Positions 1 through 12,200 of a stretch of DNA of 64,000 bases are shown piece after piece; the stretch's first letter is position 1, and each line of letters begins with the position of its first letter. The notes beneath the pieces were generated by a model, which was not told the DNA's origin, ran no database searches, and was given only the letters and a program-made list of their open reading frames with translations. Both the position numbers and the translations under genes were made by a program. The DNA comes from Sarcocystis neurona (taxonomy: Eukaryota; Apicomplexa; Conoidasida; Eucoccidiorida; Sarcocystidae): positions 1,176,369-1,240,368 of the forward strand of contig KL647294.1 in assembly GCA_000727475.1 (NCBI GenBank). Direction: 5' to 3'.

Positions 1-199
1 TGGCGAACGCCGGCGTCCCCTATTTTTGAAAGAGAGACAAGCAAATCTTTGACTTCCTTAAAATCGGATTTACATATATTCGTCGCTGCACAAGGCGGAG
101 TTCGTAGACCAGTGAAAACTACTTGTTGCGCAAAAAACATATCCGCGTCAGAAGCCACATCCACGGCGGCAAAAACGGCGCAGCGCGTGTTAGAGCTGC

Positions 200-480
200 A
201 GATGCGATAGCAATGACAGCAACAGCAATAGCAACAGCAGCAGGAATAGTGATGGCAGTAACAGCAATAGTGACAGTAACAACAGCAACAACAGCAGCGC
301 TGGCAGTAACAGCAGCACTTGTAGCAGCAACAGAAAAGGGACTAGGCGTCGTAAAAAAAGCGCAGTGCCCGCGTCAGAACAAGTGGCCGCACTGGTTGTC
401 TTCAGTGACATCTCTCTAGCCAGCATTAGAGAACTTCAATCTCGCAGAAGCAGCAGCAGCATTTTTTACAGCAACTGCAG
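200..480 (+). repeat. Imperfect CAG/CAA/AAC trinucleotide tract
   Basis: The plus strand carries interrupted CAG, CAA and ACA triplets between about 205 and 480. All frames across it give Ala/Thr, Ser/Asn or, on the other strand, Leu-rich peptides. It may be the edge of a coding homopolymer exon or an intronic tract antisense to a minus-strand gene. No flanking conserved residues let me decide. Confidence 0.6.
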
Positions 481-835
481 CAGCACCAGTGTGTAAAGAG
501 GTGAATCTACAGAGGGGGCGCCTGCTGCACACCACTGTCCATCGGCTAAGAGAAACAAAAGCTGCGAGGTGGAGCTCCACCACTCTTCACAAGTTCTGTA
601 CACCTCTGTTCAACACAGGTGTGGGTGGATGCGCCATGCATATATATATATATATTTGTACACATTTAAAATTGATACACATACGTAATACATATATATA
701 TATATATATGTAGATAGGTGTCCGTGTGCAGAAGCACGAGTTCAACGCTCAAATGCATCCAGACGTGGGCCCTCTAGAACGGGCGTATTTAATTGACGTC
801 CATCTACAGAACTCTTGTGACCGACGCGGACCAGT

Positions 836-1076
836 AGGCTACAGTAGAGTACCACATAACTCGCGCATATATATATATATGTACATACACGTATGAAACC
901 TTTTGGCATGCTTTACAGAAGGTAATCCACGCATATCGATATAAAGGAACTTGATTACTTTACTGAATTAACATGTAGTGAACTGCTACAGTAGAGTACC
1001 ACATAATTTGCCGGCTGATATGTGTGCATATATATATATATATATATGTATGAAACCTTTCAAAATGTTCTACAGC
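836..1076. repeat. Pair of ~85-bp diverged direct repeats containing (TA)n
   Basis: Two copies, about 836-921 and 985-1076, share the block ctacagtagagtaccacata, then a (TA)n run, then gtatgaaacctttt or a close variant, and end in a ctttacag or ttctacag sequence. About 63 bp of unrelated sequence separates them. Their order and the conserved edges indicate a local duplication rather than chance similarity. I see no gene in 500-1460. Confidence 0.7.
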
Positions 1077-1462
1077 AGATGTTATTATCGACGACTGTGT
1101 CTTTGCTTCGTGCACGCCATCTAGACATACACCTGTCTACCGAGAAGCAAGACAGAACGTAGTTTATGTCGGAGTTTTACTCCCTGTATTACACTCGAGT
1201 GTACTCTATTGCATAGGACAAGTGACGGATGTGAACAATTTGTCCTCACAGGCCTAGATATGACTAAAAAGCGTCGCGCAGAGTCTAAGCCTAGCGTGTG
1301 CCTCTTGAAACGGTACTTCCATGAAACACATCTGATATTTAGTGTGAACACGCCTATAGAACACGCCTACGCATACGTTTGTGTGCGTATATATTTACAT
1401 ATATATATATATATATATCCCGCAGGTGTTCAAGGACACGGGGCTTATTTTGTTATAGTTAC

Positions 1463-1767
1463 CGTACTGGGATGCAGGCGTAGTTGAGAGCTGTCGCTTA
1501 GAGAAGAGGAGTTTGTGGCTTCCAAATTGTTGCCTCGGAAGAAAGACGCGTTTGTTTGAAACTAACGTTGCTGCTGCTTTTGCAACTCTCGCGCACAGAG
1601 CGCGGGCACAGGTGTTGCTGCTGTTGCTGATGCTACGGGTTCCGCTGCCGATTTGTCTGCTGCGGATGTTTCCGGAACTTTTACTGCTGCTTTGAATCGC
1701 CTCGTGCTGCTTCTGTAACTCGTGCTTCGGCCGCTGTCGGCGGATCTTGTGCGGGAAGCCAGCGCAC
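1463..1767 (-). CDS. Candidate internal exon, Ser/Arg-rich, unidentified
   Basis: The minus strand stays open across this stretch, preceded by an acceptor-like ctgcagcag and followed by a donor reading CAGTACG|GTAACT. The translation is mixed in composition (Gln, His, Ser, Arg, Asn, with segments such as NKRVFLPRQQFGSHKLLF). That is less monotonous than the neighbouring CTG-tract frames. The coding strand carries CAG, as in the proven exons of this window. I recognise no domain and found no partner exon with matching phase, so this is only a candidate. Confidence 0.3.
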
Positions 1768-1779
1768 CTGCTGCAGATC

Positions 1780-2480
1780 ACGTTCGCGTCATATTACTCT
1801 GTGGATTCTGCTACTTTGCTTTACTGTTGCTACTGTTGCTGCCACCTGAAGGCTGCCGTTGCTGTTCCTTGACTACTGCTGCTACTGCTTTTGTACTGCT
1901 GCTGTTACTGTCCGCGTACTGGTGCCATTAATGTTCCTCTGTGTTGGGTTTAGTAACACAATTTTGCGGTTCGTCCTGTCGAAATGCTGCCCCTGTTGCT
2001 CCAACTGCCTTGCTAGCACTATTAGTGTCACCACTCCTAACACTTCTGCTCCACTTGTGCTGCAACAGCTGCTGCTGCTGTGTCTGTTCAGCTACCACTC
2101 CCGCTTCCGGGGTCTAACTTTTATCCGTCTGACGCAGAGTCTATCGTCACCAGCACTATACTTATGCTTCCTATTTCTACTCGCATTGCTTGTTCTGCAA
2201 CAACTTGTAAGTGTCGTCGCTTCGGCCGATTTCACTGCAACGAACAAAATTTCACGCCGCTTATTACGGCTGCTGTTTCTAGGACCCCAGCAGCAAAACC
2301 TCTTTCCTGTTCATCCTTTTCTCCACTTCCTGTGGTTCCTAGTCCTGCTACGAATCCAGCTACTGTGCATTCTCCTGCCAGTGTTGCGACAAGGACTATT
2401 TATGTTTTATAACGTGCTCCCACTTACTGCAAGTATTGTAACCGCTTCCCGTAGTAGAGTTGCTAAGAAGAACACAGGGA
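1780..2480. repeat. CTG-rich tract with open frames on both strands
   Basis: The plus strand is rich in CTG and other C/T-rich triplets and gives Leu/Cys- or Thr/Ser/Ala-rich open frames, including one at 2080-2412 of mixed composition. By the strand rule seen elsewhere, CTG on plus favours minus-strand exons or plus-strand introns. No conserved motif settles the strand. Confidence 0.5.
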
Positions 2481-2570
2481 GAGGCGAGAGATGCTGAAGA
2501 GATAAAGACGGCAAAAGGAAGAAGGAGGAGGAGGGGAGAGAAAAGGAAGAAAAGAAGATGAAGGTGGTAC

Positions 2571-2606
2571 GCACACGCACACACACACACACACACACAC
2601 AAACAC
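2571..2606. repeat. (CA)n microsatellite
   Basis: A nearly pure run of CA dinucleotides lies at about 2571-2606, next to a purine-rich stretch (2505-2565) of GGA/GAA type. Confidence 0.9.
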
Positions 2607-2691
2607 ATAGGCGCACAATTTTTGAGCTTCTCCTGCCTCTCTGTGCTACGCCTGTGCAACTCATGCAGCTGTCATCGCCAGTCCTGCTGAT

Positions 2692-3057
2692 GTGATTGGT
2701 CAGTTTTCTCGTCCTGCTTTTTCAAAAGCAAAAAACACAAAACTTTTTGCTACCCGAGACACTACCCGTGCTGGTGTTGCTGCTGCTCATATCCATGCTC
2801 GCTACGGCTATATGTTGCTGCTATTCCCCGACGATCATGACGATTTGTTAACGACTCGTGGAGCAACAGGTCCTCCTGCTGCTTTTGCAGCTGCAGCATC
2901 CGCAGGTGCGACTTCTCCTCCTCCTCCTGTTGATGAAACTGCTACAGAGCGAGCAGTGACTTGCGCCTTCTGCTGCAAAACGTTTTGCCGACGTGCTCCC
3001 CTTGCTCCTAGTGCTCACCCTGTCCTACTTCTTTTCACTGCGTCATTCTTGAACTGA
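2692..3057 (+). CDS. Candidate exon, unidentified, plus strand
   Basis: A plus-strand frame of about 120 codons contains mixed residues, an Ala-rich middle and a Cys cluster (CAFCCKTFC). It has no ATG at its beginning, so it would be an internal or terminal exon. The stop at 3055-3057 is in frame. The composition is more protein-like than the surrounding tracts, but I found no homology and no proven splice partner, and the opposite strand has several stops. Confidence 0.25.
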   Translation: MIGQFSRPAFSKAKNTKLFATRDTTRAGVAAAHIHARYGYMLLLFPDDHDDLLTTRGATGPPAAFAAAASAGATSPPPPVDETATERAVTCAFCCKTFCRRAPLAPSAHPVLLLFTASFLN

Positions 3058-3059
3058 CA

Positions 3060-3890
3060 CCGCTGATGCAGCTATGTCTATTATTGAGCCAAGTATCATT
3101 TTTCACGTCAAGCTGTGCAATTCCTGTGCATATATATATATATGTATCTATACACAGATTTATACGCATGCGTATTCTCATGCGTACCACAGGCGTACAC
3201 ATCCGTGCGTGTTGTAAGGAGATACATTTATATACGCGCACATATGTGTATGTATACGTGTATATGTATACACCTGTATACGTGGGTGTCACACATATAT
3301 GCAGCAGATTTTTCACCTCGTAGCTGTCTCCTATGAAATGTTACTAAAAATAGAAATACCTCGTGTAAATACACGTGTATGCGTGTATAGATGTGGGCGT
3401 TGTGCGTGTGTGAAACCATGTAACTGCACGTCCAGTCCAGAGGTAAACAGACGAGCGCACGCAGAGATCCCCACAACGCGTGCCAGTAAGCATACACAGG
3501 AGGAAATGGTAGATACAGAAGACTGCTGAGTCTTCTTGCCGCGCTAGCTCCAGAAGGCGTAAAATTGCTTCCGCATTAGATTACCTGTGTACACGTCTGC
3601 GTAGCGACCACGCACGTGCATATACATATCTGTATATACATATATATACATGTATATATATATATATATATAGGGCAGTACATGTTTACCTGCGTACATA
3701 CCTGTGTATCGACTACGCACATGCATATATATATAGATATATATATATATACATGCTTTCCTGAGTTTACATGCGAGTCTACGCAGTGTAAAGGGACACT
3801 TACGTACGCGTGTGCATCTATTCAGGCGTAGGTACATCCGCAGATGTTGCAGACACGCGTATGTGCGGCCTCTCCTAATAATGGTGCGTA
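3060..3890. repeat. (TA)n and TATACA-type microsatellite block
   Basis: This stretch holds several (TA)n runs (for example near 3127-3145, 3640-3675 and 3724-3755) joined by variants of tatacatatgtata. Frames through it are Tyr/Ile/His repeats typical of translated TA/TACA microsatellites. I see no gene. Confidence 0.85.
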
Positions 3891-4070
3891 GCAACCGTTT
3901 CTACGCGGCCTCTTCTCTCTAAAACTGGTGCGTAGCATTCGTCTTCACGCAGCTTCTTCTCTCTAAAGGTGGTGCGTAGCAGCCGTCGCTATGCAGCGGC
4001 TCCTCTTTCAAAGTGCTCTGCGCAGTGGCCGTGTCCACACGCGGCTTCTTCTCTCTAAACTGGTGTTTCT
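3888..4070. repeat. Tandem minisatellite, ~45-bp unit, about four copies
   Basis: The motif ggtgcgtagcaaccgt, followed by a variant of acgcggcctcttctctctaaa, recurs at about 3889, 3927, 3969 and in degraded form near 4012-4065. Copies differ at scattered positions. The unit length is close to 40-46 bp. The repeat runs into a small open frame starting at 3991. Confidence 0.75.
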
Positions 4071-4382
4071 GTGTGCTGCGAGCCTCTTTGGCGGGCTTGT
4101 CTCGTCAAACTCCGGGCGGGTGTTGGCCATTGGCCACTTCTTACGCATCTTTTACAAACAACTGTGCCGCTTGGGAAGACGTATCCTATTCATTCCCCGG
4201 TGGAAAGTTTCGACTTTCACGCGTGTTTGCGCAGTTGTGTGAATGAAATTCTCGCGCGCCCACATGCATATGTATATGTGCGTATGCGCACGCCTTCAGA
4301 TATACAAATGCACTTGTGTGTGCGTTTGTGTATGTCCGCAGACTGCTGCGCGTCTATTTATGTGGCAACCTTTTTTCCGCAG

Positions 4383-4576
4383 ATACGTACATTTGTGGAG
4401 ACAGTATTTATGACAGTCCGTGGCAGTCGTCTGCCTCTGCTCGCGTGGCTCTCAGTGTGAAAAGATGCGATACACCTTCACGTGACCGGCGAGACTTGAA
4501 GAACGCGACGAAGGCATTCGTTTCATTTCTGCCGCGTACTCCGGCGCGAATGATATGCAACATATTTCTTCGTTGA
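4383..4576 (+). CDS. Candidate terminal exon, unidentified
   Basis: A strong acceptor-like sequence, ttttttccgcag, precedes 4383. The frame then runs to a TGA at 4574-4576, giving about 64 residues of mixed composition (Cys, Asp, Ser, Arg, Lys). A second open frame from ATG 3991 to 4242 encodes a short hydrophobic then basic peptide and could be an upstream part. I found no donor linking the two and recognise no domain. Confidence 0.3.
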
Positions 4577-5927
4577 AGAAAAAGGTCTAGACACTCATAC
4601 GTACACTTTGCACGTGTCTCCCTGCGTGCGTCTGGTGTTGAAATTTGAAAGAGAGGGACAGAAAGGAACGCAGAGAAACAGAGAGAGAGAAATCAACGGA
4701 GAGCGACGAACAGAGAGGGCCCAAGACAGCGACAGAGATAGAGGCAGGCTCGTGCATCTCCACACGCAGACGTATGTGCGGAAGGACAGGGCGGAAGTCC
4801 GCACAAGTCGACACGCGTAGAGAGGCAAAAGGAACGCAACACCAGAGCACCTCCACAAGAAAAAAGAAGGATTTTCCGCATATCCGCACGTGTGCCACGA
4901 GGCGCCGGCAGGTGCGCAGAGTTAGCGAACCGTTAAAAATCTGCGCGGGACAGCCGTGAAAAGAAAAGAGAGAGACCTGTTGACATACAACGACCACCAG
5001 CGTCCCACGTCCACCGCAGTGCAGTGCCCCACCGGCGGAGAGTCAAATGTGCGCCAGTGGAGTGGGTAATGCGTAAATCTTCACCACCTATACACGAGTT
5101 ACCTTGATAATATACATATAGAGAGAGGAGACAGAGAAAGACAGAGATATTCACAGAGAGACATATATGCACATACGGACATATACACATATATATATAT
5201 ATATATATATATATGTAGCTAGGTCTTCTTTCTCTAAGGGGCTGACGCAGAACAAGCACGCAGTGGGCTGTTAGCGATTCTAAACTCAAATATATATATA
5301 TATATATATATGAAGAGAGAGACAGAGGGACAGGGAAAGCAACCGACATATAAATATATATTTATACATATACGTATGCGTACCACAAGTGTATAAGGAG
5401 ACGCAACTTGACGTACTTGAACGCATTGCATACCAATGTATATGAAGGCATATATATACAGGTATTTTATATATATATATATACATGCGAAAATACACAC
5501 GAGGGTGATGAGTTCAGCATGGGAAGAGCAGCACTTGGGTTTCTTTTGTTCTTGCACATGGTCCTTTCAAGAGTAGCACACCGAATTTTCTTTCTCTCTA
5601 CGCGTCGCAGATAAGACACGCAGCAGCTTGTCTGCGCCTCTTGGAGAGGTGCCGCTGCAGCACCTGCAGCGGCAGCAGCTACAGTAGCAGTAACCGCATC
5701 AGCATAATTAGCAGCAGCAGCATCCGTGTCCGCGGAGTGGGCGCCTTTGCGTCTCGAGTGTATTGCAATGGCAGCAGCAGGTGGAAAGGCAGCAGGCCAG
5801 TCTAGTGGGAGCAAAGCGGGGCACAAAGAAGGGGAAGGTACGGGACACAGAGAGAGACAAAGAAGTAGAGGAGAGAGAAAAGTAGAGAGGGAGAGAAAAT
5901 AAGCAAAACCTTCCCAAGAGAAATTTA
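4577..5927. other. Gene-poor stretch: purine-rich DNA and (TA)n
   Basis: 4620-4990 is purine-rich on plus (AGAGAGA, GGAAGGA). 5100-5215, 5285-5315 and 5440-5490 hold (TA)n and GAGA microsatellites. 5630-5800 has GCAGCA-type triplets. This lies downstream of the VSR-like gene and probably includes its 3' untranslated region. No convincing exon was found. Confidence 0.6.
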
Positions 5928-6297
5928 TTACGTTTTGGCCGCAGTGCGTCCGCTACGATCGAAGAACGCGGCGGAGTTACAGCAGCGCTGCATCTCTGTG
6001 CTGCGGGAAAGGCGGCCGGCAGAGGAAGGGGCAGCAGCACCAGAACGCAAAGAAGAGTAAGACCCCCGGGAGGCAGGGAGGGGGCGGTGCTCCGCCATTT
6101 CATAGTAATGTTGAAAGTGTTGGTGGACGCCGGCAAGGACTTCGTATTGCACGGCCTGCAGGAGCCGCTGCTTCACGGTCCAGAAGTACAAGGCAGCCGC
6201 GCACGCGAGAATAACTCCAACCAAGAGCAGGACGACGAAGAAACTGCCCCAGTCCGGCATCTCCTTCAGCCACGGGCTCCGTTCTCTATGTGCAGCC
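5928..6297 (-). CDS. VSR-like gene, exon 8: transmembrane span and cytosolic tail
   Basis: The acceptor gctgctgcag precedes 6297 and the entry phase matches exon 7. After a short linker comes the hydrophobic span WGSFFVVLLLVGVILACAAA. A basic cytosolic tail follows, holding two tyrosine-based YxxPhi motifs and a Ser/Arg-rich end. The stop TAA is at 5928-5930. Confidence 0.8.
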
Positions 6298-9200
6298 CTG
6301 CAGCAGCAGAAACAGTCAAAAAAAGAAAAAGAGGCAGAGAAGAAATGCTGGGGATGCAGCCGGTCTGGGTCCCTCCCGGTGAGGCAGCGGAAGAAAGACG
6401 GGCAAAGACGAGAAAGACAAAGAAGAGGAAAGGGAGAGAAAAAGTAGAAGCATCGGTCCATGAAAGACGAAAACGAAGAACGGAACATAACAAGTGAAAG
6501 GGAAGGCGGCGCGACAAGGACTTCGAACGCGTCCACCCAAACTGCAGCGCGGCCGGCAGCGAAGAACGGAGAGAACGGAGGGCAAACCAAGAGAAGGCAA
6601 AACGAGAAGTTAAAGGAAGACTAAAAGAAGACGTGAAAGAGGAGGAAGTGAAAGGAAGAAGTAGGAGGAATAAATTCACTGCAGTAGTGTCTTACGATAA
6701 AATTTCTTCGCACTCCGGCGCGCGCAGTTCTCCTGAGTCGGGATCACGAGTCGCCGCGCAGATCGCTCGCACTGCTGCCTCTGCGTCAAGAGTCCCGCTG
6801 AATCTAAAAATTGAGGAAAACAAATGGTAGCCAAGCCGGAGAAAAAGGAAGAAGATGACCGAGAAGGCGAGAGAAGCCAAAAGGAGGACAAAACGCAAAG
6901 AAGAAGAAAAGTGTGTAGAACAAGAAGAGGACAGCCAGAAGGGTGTGGCTTCTCTGCTGACAGCGAAGAAGAAGAAGAGCGCACCGACCCGCACAGCACA
7001 AGTTTGTCTCGAACACCCGGCACGCGGAGTGTTTCTTTTGAATCATGCACAGCGTCTCGAGTCGGTTCTTCGAGTTCTACAAGCAAACGAAAGATGAAAA
7101 CGCGGTCCTCCCTATCTATCTATCTCTCTATTTTCCTCTCTTTCCGTCGGCGTCCCTCTTTATATATATACATACAGGTAGATCGAAGAAAGTGTTTCTC
7201 AGTGCGAAAAAAAAAGCAACCGATGCCGTTCTTCTTCGGAAGAGGGGGAGCAACACAAACTTCCCCCCGCTAGGCAGAAACTTCAACGAGGACAGTGAGA
7301 AGTGAAGAAACGAGAGAAAAACAGTCAAAGAAATGGTCCTCCCCGTCCGCTATTTCAACAGACTCTGCGGCGTTGAAGACACACAGCGACGCACAGAGGG
7401 ACGGAGGGGAAAGACGTAAAAACAAGTCTTTCTTCGACACAGATGTAGGACAGAGTTCTACAGGCCAACACATATCTCGCCAGTGTTCTTCATGTCTCTC
7501 TTTTCCTCCTGTTTTCGTCCCCCGCGCTCTCTGAAAAGGTTCGAGTATCTGCGGAATGCTATTCGTAAATATCTACACCTTCCCCGCTCTCTCTTCGTGC
7601 CTATGCACATCCGCATAGACACACACAGATACACCCACGTCTGCTTTACACATACATATATATACATATATACACATGCATATAAATACGTATATACATG
7701 TAAATATACGCACATATATAGTGACACATACAGATGTTAATATACGCGTAACTAAATGGCTATATATATATATATATATATGCATGTGTACCTTTGTATC
7801 TCTCTATCTATCTATCTATCTACCTATATATATATATATATATATACGTGTTTCTATATATACAGAAGGATACGCACATGTGTCTGTACAGAGAAAATCG
7901 CGCGTACATACGTAAATAGGTGAACCGACACATAGATACATACCGACACGTAGAGAGCTATACACTTACACATATGAATGCAATATGTATATATATATAT
8001 CTGTATGATATACCGATATACACATATACATATATATATATTCAGGTATAAATGGACACCATACACAGAACGGTAGGTATCGATATAGACGCGTAGATAT
8101 GTGAAGCGCGGAGACACAGAGATCCACACATGTTTATAAGAGTGCGCGGGAAACATGTCTTGCAAAAGAAAGAGGAAGAAATGTTGCTCTCCACTCTCAG
8201 CTGGTACTTACATCTACGCAGAACTAGACAAGCCCGCAGCAGAGCCACCATCAGCACGTGCAGACTGCGAATCATACGCAAGCGTTTTGATTATATATAT
8301 ACATATATACATATACACATACATATATATACATATATATACATGTATATACATGTATATATACATACAAGGAAGACAAAAAAAGGAAGAAAAGAAAAAA
8401 CCAGTTACCCGATCATAAACAGACAAAACAACAAATCACCCACCACTTCTCATATTGACACTTACATGTACGATATATATATATATGTATTTTCTATGTA
8501 TATATAGATATTCATACATATTACATAAAGACTACATATATGAACGATTTCTATATATAGAGAGAAAGAGAGAGAGGGAGAGAGAGAGTCATACACACAC
8601 ACACAGACACATAGGTACACACACAGAGATGATTGTCCACTCCAGGTCTTGAGGCCCGTACATAAAGTACACATATAACATAAAAGTAGATTTATACATA
8701 CGAATGAATATATATGTATATATGTATAGATGCACATATGTGTATATGGAGTCAAAACGCTTGCGTATGAAGCTTCGTCTAGCTCAGAGAATACTACATA
8801 CACAAGGTGTACTCACACACACCTATTTAGAGGAGCTCACACTGAAAAACGTACACATATATATATATATATGTAGACAGACAGACGGGAGGTGCAGCGC
8901 AGAGAGAAATCCGCCGAAAAAGGGAGAGACACAGGAAGGGAAAGACGGAAGGGAAGTTCGAGCAAAGAAGACAGAGAGGCAGGGGCAGTTGAAAGCGAAG
9001 AAGAGCGCGAAAAGAGACCGAGGGAAGGCGAGGGAGTCTCACCGGGCGCCGTTAATCTGCAAGGCAACGGGGCTCCAGCCTCGGTTGTTTTTCGAAGCGT
9101 CAAGAAGTTGCTTCCCTTCTGTGCCAGCGACGCACTCCTCGACTCTCGTCATTTCTCCGGCGGGGAGAATCGATCGCATGACCCGCAACGAGCACGCGCG

Positions 9201-12200
9201 GCCCCACGCATTTCCCTCCTGTGAAAAAGAAAGTTTCTTCCAGACCGCACTAGAGAAGTGATAAATATGCAAGCGTGTCTTTCGTCACGCACGGACGCAT
9301 GCAGAGAGTTGACGGGGAAAAAAAGGAGACAGAGGGGAGTGTATGAGTACACTCACACAGTCGCATATAGACAGAGGGGAAGAGACGAACAGATGTGGTA
9401 GTTCTCACACGTACATACACAGGAAAGAGAAAGAAATATATACACATCGACGTATACATGTATGTATTGTAGATACAGAGAGATTAATATACCTATTGAC
9501 GTGTACACATACATATATATATATATATATGTACACACAGACAGACAACTATACATATCAACGTGTATATATAGAGAGAGAAAGATAGAGATGAATATAC
9601 GTGGTGATATATACAAATTCATAGCAAGCCAAGAGAGAGATAAACACACATATCGATATATACGCATATGTATAGAGAGATACAGACAGAGAAAGAGAGG
9701 AATATATATGGCAATATGCCCACACACTCACAGACAGGAAGGAGAAGGAAAAGCATACATACATTAATCGACGTATACACGCACTCATATATACATATAC
9801 ATATGAATATACATATATATATGTATATATATATATATGTACAGCGAGAGAGAGAGGGAGGAGGACAGAGAGCGAGAGAGAGAGAGACAGAAAGGAAGAA
9901 AAAGACAGAGAAGGACACACAGGCACATGTTATGTGTATACATATACGTATATATAGAGACAAACAGAGACAAAATATATATATATATATATATACGCCA
10001 AGTGGGGAGGAGAAGAAGAGAGTGTGGAGATGTATACATACATATATATATATATAGGTAAACGAAGAAGATTTTCAAGAGAGAAGAAGACAACAGTTGT
10101 GAAGGACTTTTTTGATTACTTTTCCATCAAAGAAGCATCCCTGTTTAGGATCAGCGAGCATCTTTTGGTACTTCCAGAACGCAGAAGAAAAAAGAGAATC
10201 TTCGAGGTGAATCGACGTCTCCTCAGTCTTCTTGTGTAAACACGCTTGTCGCAGAGATTCTTCTGCAACATCTCGTCCTGCAGCACACATCCACACACGT
10301 GTCCACACATATATACATACTTATATATATATGTCCATCAAGATACATACTTTGTACCTCTCATATATATATGTATATATGTTCTTTTGTATACAAGTAT
10401 ATATATATATAAATACGTACACGTGTGTATATCTATGTACGGCGTGTAAACAGGCGTGACGTAGAGTCGACTCGTCTGGAGCATCTCACCCTGCAGTACG
10501 AGAGGAATACACTCACACTTACATATATATATATATGTATGTGTATCGGTACGTACATGCGTGTATATCTATCTCTTTCTTTCTCTGCTTCTTTTTTACT
10601 CCTTTTCTTCCGCTCCTTCTCTTTCTCTACGTACACACACATAGGTGTGTATCTAATCTCCGCATTTCAACAAGAGAGAAAAAGAAAACATTCAGACATG
10701 TGAGAGACAACTGAACGACAAAAATCTCTCTGCCTATCTCTTTTGGAGGCACACAGACATACTCGTGTATTAGAAAGATTCACAGTCTTTTTCTATCCGC
10801 AAGAAAATGCTGCATTGACTTCTTCACCGTCCCTTTCGTTTTTCACATCTGTCCCCTTCTTCTGGTGTCACCTGACTGTTCTCTTTCTGTTCCTATCTCT
10901 CTCTTCTCTTTTTCTCCCCCTCCCCCCCCCCTCCCCTTCCTCGCCTTTTTCCTGTTCTTCCCTCTGTCTGCTGTTATTTGCCGCCTCTGCTGCCCGTGCG
11001 TATGGATGTCGCGTCCTTCTGCACCTCCTCGCTTCTTCCGTCTCTCTGCTGCTGGCTCCAACTTTTTCACTTCTTCCCCCCCCCTTCTCCTCTCCCCCTT
11101 TCCGTTTTCTTGTTCCCCTCTTCTTTCTTCTTTTCCTCTTTTCCGGATCCCCGTCGACGCGGCCGCCTACCTGTGTGGGTCAACGACTGCGCGGCCGGGT
11201 CGACGCTGCAGTATCTCTGCGGAAACAACGCGTAGAGTCCTTCCGACAGGCAGAGGTCCTCGCTGCCCTTCCCTTCAACTTCGAAGATGAAAAACAGCGG
11301 CCGGAAGCGGACGTGGAAGCGCAGCAGCAGCATGTACGGCGCAAGGTCCTCCAAGAAGCGCGCTCCTGGCAACAGCAGCAGCAGCAGGGCGACCGGAGAG
11401 AGACACATACAGAGACAGAGGCAGGGGCAGAGAGAGAGGAAGACGAGTGACAGAAAGACACTTGTCTGACAGATACGCGCGGAGAACGAATAAGACGAGG
11501 TGACCGCGAGAGGGAGACAAACAGACGACGGGAACACCGCGAGGTATTATAGGAAGAAGAAAAAACACGAAGCAAATACATACGCATGAGCGTGAGGAGC
11601 ACCCCCCCACGCACATACACACACACACGCTGCCACACACGGGGCAGAGAGAGGAAATGGCAGAAGGAAAAGAAAGCAGGAGAGCAGGGGGAGAGGAGAG
11701 AAAGAACTGCAAGAAGACAGAGACGGGTCGCCGTGGTGGCCAGCCCGCAGCAGCAGACCGGGTCGTCGGGGGCCGCAGCTACTACGGACAGCGTCAGCTG
11801 CTGCTACAGCAGTGAAGCAGAGCGTCACGAGGAGAGACGAGGAGCGACAAGTGGGGTGCCTCGTTGCTGCGCGCCGCGGGGGATGTTGGGATGCAGCAGC
11901 AGCAGTAGCGGCGTTTGCAAAATGGAGATGGTCAGACGGAGGAAAGAGAAGAAATATTGCAGCACCGTGTCTCTCCACTTTTGCAGAAGGCAACGGCAAG
12001 AAGCCGAAAAATGGCAGCAGCAGCAGCAGCAGTTTTCTCCACTTCTGCAGAAGACAACAACAGGTAGCCAGTCACCGACGTGCTGCAGCCCAGCAGCGAC
12101 GGAGCGAGACGCGCCGCTACAGGGAAACAGACGCAGCAGCCGCACATGCAGGTAAGACACACCTGCAACAGTACTTCGAGAAACAGCAGCAGCAGCTAGG

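Noticed and set aside
7600..8720. Many Tyr/Ile/His-rich small ORFs
   Set aside because: They are translations of (TA)n and TACA repeats.
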